Source of the DNA: an uncultured Bacteroidota bacterium
GTDB lineage: Bacteria; Bacteroidota; Bacteroidia; Bacteroidales; SZUA-534
NCBI GenBank assembly: GCA_937900725.1
Contig: CALCFP010000439.1
Coordinates: 1-5,117, forward strand
Direction of reading: 5' to 3'
DNA: 5,117 bases
The notes under the pieces were generated by a model, which did no database searches, was not told the DNA's origin, and saw nothing but the letters and a program-made list of their open reading frames with translations. The position numbers and the translations under genes were made by a program. Shown piece by piece: positions 1 to 5,117 of the stretch (the stretch's first letter is position 1; every line of letters starts with the position of its first letter).

Positions 1-494
1 CAGTGATGGATGTAGCAAAGGCTCGCGACGAGTATTTCCAGAAGACTGGAATATATGTTCCAATCTGTTCAGACGGCGGCATTGTACAAGACTACCATAT
101 GGTCTTGGCCCTTGCAATGGGAGCCGACTTCCTGATGATGGGCCGCTATTTCGCCCGTTTCGACGAGTCGCCTACCAAAAAACTGACTATCGGCAACCGC
201 ATTGTCAAGGAATACTGGGGCGAAGGTTCAAACCGCGCCAAAAACTGGCAACGCTACGATATGGGCGGAGCCGCCGCTCTTAAGTTCGAGGAAGGTGTTG
301 ACAGCTACGTGCCATACGCAGGCAAAATGAAAGACAACCTGAATCTTACATTAGGCAAAATACGCGCCACAATGTGCAGTTGCGGTTCGCTGACAATAAA
401 GGAACTGCAGGACAACGCCAAGATAACCGTAGTGTCATCAACATCAATCATTGAGGGTGGCGCTCACGATGTAATCCTGAAAGACCAGAACTAA
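1..494 (+). CDS. guaB: IMP dehydrogenase, C-terminal part (5'-truncated by window edge)
   Basis: This is the C-terminal 163 residues of an inosine-5'-monophosphate dehydrogenase, which oxidises IMP to XMP with NAD+, the committed step of GMP synthesis in the cytoplasm. The frame is open from the window edge, so the GTG at base 3 is an internal Val codon and not a start. Visible motifs, numbered from that codon, are the phosphate-binding SDGG (23-26), GRYFARFDESP (47-57), the mobile flap with the catalytic Arg-Tyr dyad in NWQRYD (R84, Y85), and EEGVDSYVPYAG (97-108). The catalytic-cysteine loop and any CBS domains lie upstream and cannot be checked. The wording matches, from memory, the roughly 503-residue Tritrichomonas foetus IMPDH, whose dyad is Arg418-Tyr419, better than the usual bacterial GuaB. 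GMP reductase is unlikely because it lacks the Arg-Tyr flap. It may be the housekeeping copy or a second paralogue. A terminator follows the TAA stop by about 20 bp. Confidence 0.93.
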   Translation, partial: VMDVAKARDEYFQKTGIYVPICSDGGIVQDYHMVLALAMGADFLMMGRYFARFDESPTKKLTIGNRIVKEYWGEGSNRAKNWQRYDMGGAAALKFEEGVDSYVPYAGKMKDNLNLTLGKIRATMCSCGSLTIKELQDNAKITVVSSTSIIEGGAHDVILKDQN

Positions 495-515
495 TATTCA
501 AAAGGCACTATAAGT

Positions 516-547
516 AAAAGCGATTGCAGTTTGCAGTCGCTTTTTTT
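516..547 (+). terminator. Rho-independent terminator after guaB
   Basis: The arms GCGATTGCA (520-528) and TGCAGTCGC (532-540) form a 9-bp stem with one G-T wobble and a 3-nt loop. The stem is extended by AAAA (516-519) pairing with the first four bases of a seven-T tract (541-547). It lies 21 bp past the guaB stop. The strong stem plus T-run indicates that guaB transcription ends here, separating it from the DUF2807-engB unit. Confidence 0.88.
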
Positions 548-671
548 ATTAATGGGAGGACACCAATCTATCTGACAGCACCTTCAAAAAATCACTACAA
601 AGCAATTTATTGAAATCCATATAAACCAAACCTCAACTAACAACTACCCAAATGCGATACAAACACCCACG

Positions 672-703
672 TTTGGGCACACGAACAATATTTCGTACAT
701 TCG
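672..703 (+). promoter_or_regulatory. Candidate Bacteroidetes-type promoter for the DUF2807-engB unit
   Basis: TTTG at 672-675 (-33 box) is followed after exactly 20 nt by TACATTCG at 696-703. The latter matches 5 of the 6 fixed positions of the Bacteroidetes -7 consensus TAnnTTTG. The spacing is within the known 19-21 nt range and would give a short leader of about 20 nt before the ATG at 729. The rest of the 548-728 gap holds no gene or other obvious signal. An imperfect inverted repeat (647-654 with 670-677) overlaps the -33 box. Confidence 0.5.
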
Positions 704-728
704 CCGAGAATAGACAAAAACAACCGTT

Positions 729-1385
729 ATGAAATTACTTGCCGGCTCAGCACTATTGGCAGCAATGACACTATCCATCGCTGCTTATGCACAAACCGAA
801 CTTCAGCCATTTACAGGAATAAAAGTATTTGGCAAAATGGAAGTTAGCGTAAAAATAGGACCCGAACCCAGCATAAAAATCGATGCCGACCCACAGAGAA
901 AGGAAAAAATATCATACAAGATAGTGAAAGACAAGTTGCACATCAACAACTCAATAACAAACAACATTGTGGTGATTGTATCGTGTCCCAACATCAACTA
1001 CATTGAATTAGGTGGCGGAGCCAAATTGTTCAACAGCGGTACAATAAACACCGACAGCCTATACATCGAAGCCGGCGCAGGAACCGAACTCGACCTTTTG
1101 GTCGAATGTGACTCAATATACTCCAAAATAGCAAGGAAAGGCTTTGTCAGACTGACCGGCAAGGCAAGAGCGCTGGATCTCAAAACCACTACAGGCGGAT
1201 TCCTTGCAGCCGAAGACCTTGAAAACCGCATCCTATATGCCAATATGGAAGACGGGACAGCCCGCACAAAGGCATCCGAAATCATCGCCGACATTGCGCC
1301 GTGGTCCAAAATATATTACATCGGATCTCCGAACATAGTCAGAAAAGACGATTCCAAAGGACAAATAATACCCGACGAAGAATAA
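729..1385 (+). CDS. Secreted DUF2807 (GIN-domain) beta-repeat protein
   Basis: This 218-residue exported protein of unknown function belongs to the DUF2807 family (putative auto-transporter adhesin head, GIN domain), common in Bacteroidetes. Residues 1-21 form a signal peptide: Lys2, a hydrophobic core and an AYA cleavage site before Gln22. Cys is absent from the cleavage region, so it is not a lipoprotein and is probably periplasmic or released. The mature part opens with the family's F-x-G-I-K-V start and E-V-x-V strand (28-43). Short strand repeats at Gly-rich turns follow, such as GGGAK (95-99), GAGTE (116-120) and TTGG (154-157). It closes with the family's YYIGSPNIV tail (196-204). I see no outer-membrane barrel or C-terminal sorting domain, so 'adhesin' is only a family label. 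The stop overlaps the start of engB (TAATG), implying co-transcription and probably translational coupling. No Shine-Dalgarno precedes the ATG, only an A-rich leader. Confidence 0.85.
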   Translation: MKLLAGSALLAAMTLSIAAYAQTELQPFTGIKVFGKMEVSVKIGPEPSIKIDADPQRKEKISYKIVKDKLHINNSITNNIVVIVSCPNINYIELGGGAKLFNSGTINTDSLYIEAGAGTELDLLVECDSIYSKIARKGFVRLTGKARALDLKTTTGGFLAAEDLENRILYANMEDGTARTKASEIIADIAPWSKIYYIGSPNIVRKDDSKGQIIPDEE

Positions 1386-1993
1386 TGGAAATCACATCTG
1401 CCGAATTCATCATCAGCAACACCGACTACCGGAAATGCCCCCAACCGACATTGCCCGAATACGCCTTCATCGGACGTTCAAACGTGGGCAAAAGTTCGCT
1501 CATCAATATGCTGACCAACAACCAGAAACTGGCCAAAGTGTCGGGAAAACCTGGCAAGACGCAGACCATCAACCACTTTCTCATAAACAAGAATTGGTAC
1601 CTGGTCGACCTTCCCGGATACGGATACGCTCAAATAGCCAAGAAGGAACGTCAAGTGTGGCAGACATTCATTGGCGATTACATCCGCAAACGCGAAAACC
1701 TGTATTGCCTCTTCATCCTTATCGACTGCCGCCACGAACCTCAAAAAATCGACCTTGAATTCATCACGTGGGCAGGACAACAAGGCATTCCAATTTCCAT
1801 AATTTTTACAAAGGCCGACAAACTGTCGAAAACAGCATTAAAGACAAATATGGATTTATACAAACAGCGGTTGCTTGCAGACTGGGAAGAACTGCCGCCA
1901 TGCTTTTGCACATCATCAGAAAAAAACATTGGGCGGAATGAAGTGCTAGATTTCATAGAGTCAATCAACAATGGCTGTAATTCAAACGATTAG
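1385..1993 (+). CDS. engB: Ribosome biogenesis GTPase EngB (YihA/YsxC)
   Basis: This 202-residue cytoplasmic TRAFAC-class GTPase is needed for late 50S ribosomal subunit assembly and is essential in several studied bacteria. The length is normal for the family (about 200). The G motifs are complete: G1 P-loop GRSNVGKSS (30-38), G2 region GKTQTIN (57-63), G3 DLPGYG (75-80), G4 TKAD (142-145) and G5 TSSEKNIG (176-183). Asp145 of TKAD should give guanine specificity. The ATG at 1385 is chosen because the protein then begins MEITSAEF, a family-like N-terminus. An upstream in-frame ATG at 1301 would add 28 basic residues encoded inside the preceding gene. The start shares one base with the upstream TAA stop (TAATG), so ribosomes finishing the DUF2807 gene may reinitiate here. 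No separate promoter is visible. Confidence 0.96.
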   Translation: MEITSAEFIISNTDYRKCPQPTLPEYAFIGRSNVGKSSLINMLTNNQKLAKVSGKPGKTQTINHFLINKNWYLVDLPGYGYAQIAKKERQVWQTFIGDYIRKRENLYCLFILIDCRHEPQKIDLEFITWAGQQGIPISIIFTKADKLSKTALKTNMDLYKQRLLADWEELPPCFCTSSEKNIGRNEVLDFIESINNGCNSND

Positions 1994-1996
1994 ACG

Positions 1997-2025
1997 ATTG
2001 TTCATATTTTGGGAACAATGTTTTT
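1997..2025 (+). terminator. Weak hairpin with T-tract after engB, possible terminator
   Basis: ATTGTTC (1997-2003) and GAACAAT (2013-2019) form a perfect 7-bp stem with a 9-nt loop. A G and five T residues (2021-2025) follow. It begins 4 bp past the engB stop. The stem is A/T-rich and short, so termination may be partial. Its position between engB and the prs promoter box supports a terminator over a chance palindrome. Confidence 0.45.
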
Positions 2026-2055
2026 AAAAAAGCATCTAGCTATACAAATTATTTA

Positions 2056-2063
2056 TAATTTTG
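2056..2063 (+). promoter_or_regulatory. prs: Candidate -7 promoter box for prs
   Basis: TAATTTTG matches every fixed position of the Bacteroidetes -7 consensus TAnnTTTG. It would give a leader of roughly 35-40 nt before the prs ATG. The place where a -33 TTTG should lie (about 2032-2036) reads GCATC and does not match, so the promoter is only half supported. The leader after it is very A/T-rich with no Shine-Dalgarno, usual for this phylum. Confidence 0.45.
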
Positions 2064-2107
2064 CTAATGGTGATATATAAAAACAAATATCTGAAAATCA
2101 ATACATT

Positions 2108-3043
2108 ATGTTATCAGCGCCAATAAAATTATTTTCGGGTACCGCAACACGATATCTCGCTGAGAAAATTGCCGACAGTTATGGAATGACATTAGGTCGC
2201 ACTCTGGTGCAACATTTTGCCGACGGCGAATTTGCTACTTCATACGAAGAGACTGTGCGAGGCGCCAACGCCTTTATCATTCAATCGACATTCCAGCCAA
2301 GCGACAACCTGCTTGAACTGCTAATGATGATTGATGCCGCAAAACGTGCATCTGCATACAAAATCATTGCAGTGATGCCATATTTCGGATTTGCCCGCCA
2401 AGACCGAAAAGACCGCCCAAGAGGGTCCATTGGCGCCAAACTGGTTGCCGACCTGCTCACAACGGCCGGAGTCTCACGTGTAATTACAATGGACCTGCAC
2501 GCTGACCAAATCCAGGGATTCTTCAATCTTCCTGTCGATCATTTGTACGCATCTTCAATATTTGTACCTTACTTGCGTAGCCAGAACATCGAGAACCTTA
2601 CAATAGCAGCCCCCGACATGGGTGGCTCAAAACGTGCTAACGCTTATTCACAATACCTCAACGCGCCAATGGTGATTGGGCACAAGCATCGCGCCAAAGC
2701 CAACGTTGTTGACGAATTACGTATAATTGGCGATGTCAAAGACCGTAACGTGGTAATCATCGACGATATGATTGACACTGCCGGCACAATAACAAAAGCC
2801 GCACAAGTAATTATGGACCAAGGCGCTAGCAGCGTACGAGTGATGGCCACTCACCCTATCCTTTCAGGACCTGCCTACGAACGCCTGATGGACTCACCAA
2901 TATGCGAAGTAATCACAACAGACTCTATCCCTTTAAAACAGGAATGCAGCAAGATTACAGTCCTTTCTGTTGCCGACTTGTTCGCAAACACCATAAAAAG
3001 CGTATATCAGGAACGTTCTATCAGTTCGAACTTCATTTTCTAA
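2108..3043 (+). CDS. prs: Ribose-phosphate pyrophosphokinase (PRPP synthetase)
   Basis: This 311-residue enzyme transfers pyrophosphate from ATP to ribose-5-phosphate to make PRPP, the precursor for purine, pyrimidine, NAD, histidine and tryptophan synthesis. It is cytoplasmic and typically a hexamer. The length is normal for class I enzymes. Motifs are FADGE (37-41), the ATP-binding flexible loop RQDRK (97-101), the metal-binding DLHADQIQGFF (129-139), APDMGG (168-173), and the PRPP/ribose-5-phosphate loop VVIIDDMIDTAGT (215-227). Family differences are DMGGSKRA (170-177) in place of the common DxGGxxRA wording and GHKHR (191-195) in place of the usual KRR region. I recall these as typical of Bacteroidetes forms, so no defect is implied. 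The C-terminus has the common SISS signature (304-307) before NFIF. It is flanked by a candidate promoter box and a strong terminator, suggesting a single-gene transcript. Confidence 0.97.
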   Translation: MLSAPIKLFSGTATRYLAEKIADSYGMTLGRTLVQHFADGEFATSYEETVRGANAFIIQSTFQPSDNLLELLMMIDAAKRASAYKIIAVMPYFGFARQDRKDRPRGSIGAKLVADLLTTAGVSRVITMDLHADQIQGFFNLPVDHLYASSIFVPYLRSQNIENLTIAAPDMGGSKRANAYSQYLNAPMVIGHKHRAKANVVDELRIIGDVKDRNVVIIDDMIDTAGTITKAAQVIMDQGASSVRVMATHPILSGPAYERLMDSPICEVITTDSIPLKQECSKITVLSVADLFANTIKSVYQERSISSNFIF

Positions 3044-3061
3044 TTGAAATAATAATTCACT

Positions 3062-3100
3062 CAAGCCCCGAATCGTTTTGATTCGGGGCTTGTCGTTTTT
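3062..3100 (+). terminator. Strong Rho-independent terminator after prs
   Basis: A perfect 13-bp stem joins CAAGCCCCGAATC (3062-3074) to GATTCGGGGCTTG (3080-3092) around the 5-nt loop GTTTT. TCG and a five-T run (3096-3100) follow. The stem includes a run of four C-G pairs. It starts 18 bp after the prs stop and should isolate prs from the downstream nlpC/P60-comF pair. Confidence 0.93.
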
Positions 3101-3137
3101 GGTAGATATGACTATCTTACCGCGTTGATATCACAAA

Positions 3138-3917
3138 ATGGAAACTACATATTTTTGCAATCAATGCCTTATACCAGTCCGCACCGAGCCAAGCGAAAGT
3201 GCCGAAATGGAAACACAACTGCTCTTTGGCGAACTATATTACGTTTTGGAAACTAACGGCAACTGGTCGCACATAATAAACAAGACCGATAATGCCGAAG
3301 GCTGGATCAACAGCAAACTGCTGACTCCCGTGGCCGGCGAGCAACTAGACCGCCTATTGTCAGAGAAACGTCACGTAACCCGACGGACTCTCGACTTCAT
3401 AATTGTGGATGAGAAATGGCAACTGCCATTGCCAGCAGGCGCAATCCTCTACGGTTCAGGACCAAACTTCAACATGGAAGTTGGCAACCACATCTATTCA
3501 TATTATTCCGACAACACAAATTACGGCAACAAGAGCGAAAACATAATACTACTTGCCGAATCGCTAATCGGCGCTCCATATCTATGGGGAGGCAAGACTT
3601 TGTTGGGAATCGACTGCTCCGGCCTGACACAAGTGCTTTTCAGCACTGTCGGCATCCAACTGCCACGTAACGCTTCGCAACAGTCAAAGATCGGCAATGC
3701 TGTGCCTTTTATCGACAACGCGCAACCTTGCGACCTTGCATTTTTCGACAATGACGAGGGCAAAATAATACACGTGGGACTCATCACAACTGAAAGAAGA
3801 ATCATACACGCCTCACAAGGCCGGGTTAGAATCGACAGCATCGATCATCAAGGCATCTTCAATCACGAACTTAACTCATACACACACAAACTAAGACTCA
3901 TAAACAGAGTGATTTGA
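3138..3917 (+). CDS. SH3-NlpC/P60 dipeptidyl-peptidase, YkfC-like
   Basis: This 259-residue cysteine peptidase is predicted to cleave gamma-D-glutamyl-diamino acid bonds in cell-wall peptides. Residues about 9-65 form a bacterial SH3-type domain (LIPVRTEPSE to GWINSKLL). A second SH3-like segment spans about 78-125. The NlpC/P60 domain starts near 133. The catalytic set is visible: Cys160 in GIDCSGL, His212 in HVGLI and His224 in RIIHASQG. This layout matches the YkfC-type dipeptidyl-peptidase VI family, which removes L-Ala-D-Glu from free muropeptides. No signal peptide is seen: the N-terminus METTYFCNQC is polar, and the only upstream sequence is a short gap after the prs terminator. A cytoplasmic role in murein peptide recycling is therefore inferred, in contrast to secreted wall hydrolases of the same fold. 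comF follows after 4 bp, so the two probably form an operon. No convincing promoter was found in 3101-3137. Confidence 0.9.
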   Translation: METTYFCNQCLIPVRTEPSESAEMETQLLFGELYYVLETNGNWSHIINKTDNAEGWINSKLLTPVAGEQLDRLLSEKRHVTRRTLDFIIVDEKWQLPLPAGAILYGSGPNFNMEVGNHIYSYYSDNTNYGNKSENIILLAESLIGAPYLWGGKTLLGIDCSGLTQVLFSTVGIQLPRNASQQSKIGNAVPFIDNAQPCDLAFFDNDEGKIIHVGLITTERRIIHASQGRVRIDSIDHQGIFNHELNSYTHKLRLINRVI

Positions 3918-3920
3918 GGT
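3916..3920 (+). promoter_or_regulatory. Shine-Dalgarno-like GAGGT before comF
   Basis: GAGGT overlaps the stop codon of the preceding gene. It sits 1 nt before the ATG at 3922 but 7 nt before a second in-frame ATG at 3928, an ideal spacing. If functional, it favours a comF start at 3928 (MKKTILD). Shine-Dalgarno use is uncommon in Bacteroidetes, so this may be chance. Confidence 0.3.
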
Positions 3921-3921
3921 C

Positions 3922-4635
3922 ATGAATATGAAAAAAACAATACTGGACCTGGCACACGACCTCATATCGCTATTCTATCCAATGACCTGTTGTGCGTGCG
4001 GAACTGCACTTGTGCGTGGCGAGAAAACATTGTGCACCAATTGTTCAATGAAGATGCCCAAAACCAACTTTCATAAAATACGGAACAACCTTGTCGAAAA
4101 ATGCTTTTGGGGTCGTGTACAAATAGAAGTCGCCACATCATATTTCTTCTTCGTGAAAAACAGCGATTTCCAGCATATGCTCCACAAATTGAAATACAAA
4201 GGAAGAAGCGACATAGGAGTATTTTTGGGAAAGAGATTTGGCAACGATCTGATAAGCCAACCCGAATTTTGCCATTTTGATGCCATAATTCCGGTTCCAC
4301 TCCACCCAGACAAACTGAAAAAACGAGGCTACAATCAAAGCGAGATGGTTGCACAAGGTCTTTCACAATCGATGAAAGTTCCTGTCAACACGGTTTCACT
4401 AATACGAAAGACATTCACCGAAACGCAGACAAGAAAATCGAGAATTGAACGATGGGAGAACGTAAAAGAAGTGTTTGAAGCGACACCCGCAATCAACCTA
4501 AACGATAAACACGTACTAATTGTGGACGACGTACTGACAACCGGCGCCACAATTGAAGGCTGCGCAAATGCTTTGCTAAGCCAGTTTCCTAACGTTAAAA
4601 TAAGTGTGGCCACTCTGGCCTTTGCCCACAACTGA
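3922..4635 (+). CDS. comF: ComF family protein (zinc finger + phosphoribosyltransferase fold)
   Basis: This 237-residue cytoplasmic protein (235 if translation starts at the ATG at 3928) belongs to the ComF/GntX family. In naturally competent bacteria, ComF acts with the DNA-uptake machinery and has been linked to PriA and DprA. In many others its role is unproven. The N-terminal zinc finger is intact, with paired cysteines Cys23/Cys26 and Cys38/Cys41. The rest has a type I phosphoribosyltransferase fold with KLKYKGR (89-95), PVPLHPDKLKKRGYNQSE (124-141) and the PRPP-binding loop VLIVDDVLTTGAT (198-210), whose DD pair and TTGAT turn are preserved. The length is normal for ComF. It lies 4 bp after the NlpC/P60 gene, which suggests shared transcription. 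Its stop is 3 bp from the stop of convergent dprA, leaving no room for a separate terminator. The start is uncertain between the two nearby ATGs. Confidence 0.93.
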   Translation: MNMKKTILDLAHDLISLFYPMTCCACGTALVRGEKTLCTNCSMKMPKTNFHKIRNNLVEKCFWGRVQIEVATSYFFFVKNSDFQHMLHKLKYKGRSDIGVFLGKRFGNDLISQPEFCHFDAIIPVPLHPDKLKKRGYNQSEMVAQGLSQSMKVPVNTVSLIRKTFTETQTRKSRIERWENVKEVFEATPAINLNDKHVLIVDDVLTTGATIEGCANALLSQFPNVKISVATLAFAHN

Positions 4636-4638
4636 TGC

Positions 4639-5117
4639 CTACAGTCTGGTGTAAACCTTGCCTGGCAGGCCTTTTACCAACCCCTTCAATTCCATAGGCA
4701 AAAGCAACGACGACACTTTCGGCATCGTCATTCCGGTGACTCGGCAAATGGCATCTATTGGCAAATCATCATTTTGCAGGGAGTCATACACTTTCTGACT
4801 TTCGGCATCGAGTTCCACAAACAATTGTTTCTGAATGGCTTTGGGCTGATTGTCCCAATTCAGGAAATATTCAATGTCGGCAAACGATTCAATAAGATTG
4901 GCCTGACACGTCTTTATTAGCATGTTGCAACCTGAAGAATATTTGTCGCTATTGCGTCCGGGCAACGCAAACACGTCACGGTTGTACGAATTGGCCAGTT
5001 GCGCCGTTATCAACGCCCCTCCCTTGACATCAGACTCCACAACAAGCGTGGCATCAGACAGCCCGGCAATGATGCGGTTCCGGCGGACAAAATTGGTCTT
5101 GTCGGGAAAAGCCTTCG
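4639..5117 (-). CDS. dprA: DNA processing protein DprA, C-terminal part (5' end outside window)
   Basis: DprA (Smf) binds incoming single-stranded DNA and loads RecA during natural transformation. It is also widely conserved in non-competent bacteria. About 158 residues are present and the frame stays open to the window edge. The GTG at 5040 is an internal Val, because the reading continues upstream through NRIIAGLSDATLVVESD, the core Rossmann-type DprA signature. Downstream come GGALITA, VFALPGRN and SSGCNMLI, all matching the DNA-binding Rossmann domain. A linker of about 35 residues leads to a C-terminal winged-helix-like domain (roughly the last 60 residues, IDAICRVTGMTMPKVSSLLL to KVYTRL), seen in many DprA proteins. 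The stop TAG occupies 4641-4639. The gene is convergent with comF. The N-terminal part and promoter lie beyond the window. Confidence 0.95.
   Translation of the reverse strand, partial: KAFPDKTNFVRRNRIIAGLSDATLVVESDVKGGALITAQLANSYNRDVFALPGRNSDKYSSGCNMLIKTCQANLIESFADIEYFLNWDNQPKAIQKQLFVELDAESQKVYDSLQNDDLPIDAICRVTGMTMPKVSSLLLPMELKGLVKGLPGKVYTRL

Noticed and set aside
1..494. GMP reductase instead of IMP dehydrogenase
   Set aside because: The mobile flap with Arg-Tyr (NWQRYD) and the C-terminal EEGVDSYVPYAG segment are IMPDH features; GMP reductase lacks the Arg-Tyr dyad.
998..1309. 103-residue open frame on the minus strand
   Set aside because: It is antisense to the well-supported DUF2807 gene and has no recognisable domain. 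The same applies to other antisense or out-of-frame openings under engB, prs, nlpC/P60 and comF.
1301..1384. 28-residue N-terminal extension of EngB from an upstream ATG
   Set aside because: It lies entirely inside the DUF2807 gene, is rich in Arg/Gln with no family resemblance, and the ATG at 1385 gives a normal-length EngB in the classic TAATG overlap.
3098..3125. Promoter for the nlpC/P60 gene using TTTG at 3098-3101
   Set aside because: No TAnnTTTG-like box occurs 19-21 nt downstream, and the TTTG is part of the prs terminator T-tract.
3922..4635. A true phosphoribosyltransferase such as Apt or Hpt
   Set aside because: The N-terminal four-cysteine finger and the RGYNQSE segment are characteristic of ComF. 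A catalytic PRTase role cannot be excluded but is not supported by any base-specific hood motif.
4651..4677. Hairpin GTAAA...TTTAC with inner GCCT/AGGC as a bidirectional terminator for comF and dprA
   Set aside because: The stem is broken by an unequal internal loop, has no proper T-tract beyond four T residues, and lies in the conserved dprA C-terminal coding sequence, so the resemblance may be incidental.
5038..5040. GTG as the dprA start
   Set aside because: The frame continues upstream through the conserved DprA segment NRIIAGLSDATLVV, so the codon is internal.

Overview
This 5.1-kb window looks like ordinary chromosomal DNA from the Bacteroidota, most likely a gut-type Bacteroidales. 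This is inferred from Bacteroidetes-style protein variants (Prs, DprA), promoter boxes resembling the TTTG / TAnnTTTG pattern, A-rich leaders mostly without Shine-Dalgarno sequences, and a DUF2807 envelope protein. I see no mobile element, tRNA, rRNA, CRISPR array or prophage.

Layout: (1) 1-494 (+) is the C-terminal third of an IMP dehydrogenase of the Tritrichomonas foetus-like subgroup, closed by a good intrinsic terminator at 516-547. (2) A 181-bp gap holds a candidate promoter at 672-703. (3) 729-1385 (+) is a secreted DUF2807 protein whose stop codon overlaps the start of engB (1385-1993, +), an essential ribosome-assembly GTPase. (4) 1994-2107 carries a weak hairpin and a perfect TAnnTTTG box ahead of prs (2108-3043, +), PRPP synthetase, which ends in a 13-bp-stem terminator at 3062-3100. 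(5) 3138-3917 (+) is an SH3-NlpC/P60 dipeptidyl-peptidase without a signal peptide, followed 4 bp later by comF (3922-4635, +), a zinc-finger plus phosphoribosyltransferase-fold protein. (6) 4639-5117 (-) is the C-terminal part of dprA, convergent with comF and only 3 bp away.

Functional picture: IMP dehydrogenase and Prs both serve nucleotide synthesis (GMP branch and PRPP supply). EngB serves 50S assembly. The NlpC/P60 enzyme probably recycles cell-wall peptides. ComF and DprA are the conserved DNA-uptake/recombination pair found even in bacteria with no known natural competence. No intergenic stretch exceeds 300 bases.

I found no clearly new system. The points most worth a second look are the T. 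foetus-like IMPDH, the translationally coupled DUF2807-engB pair, and the tail-to-tail comF/dprA arrangement.
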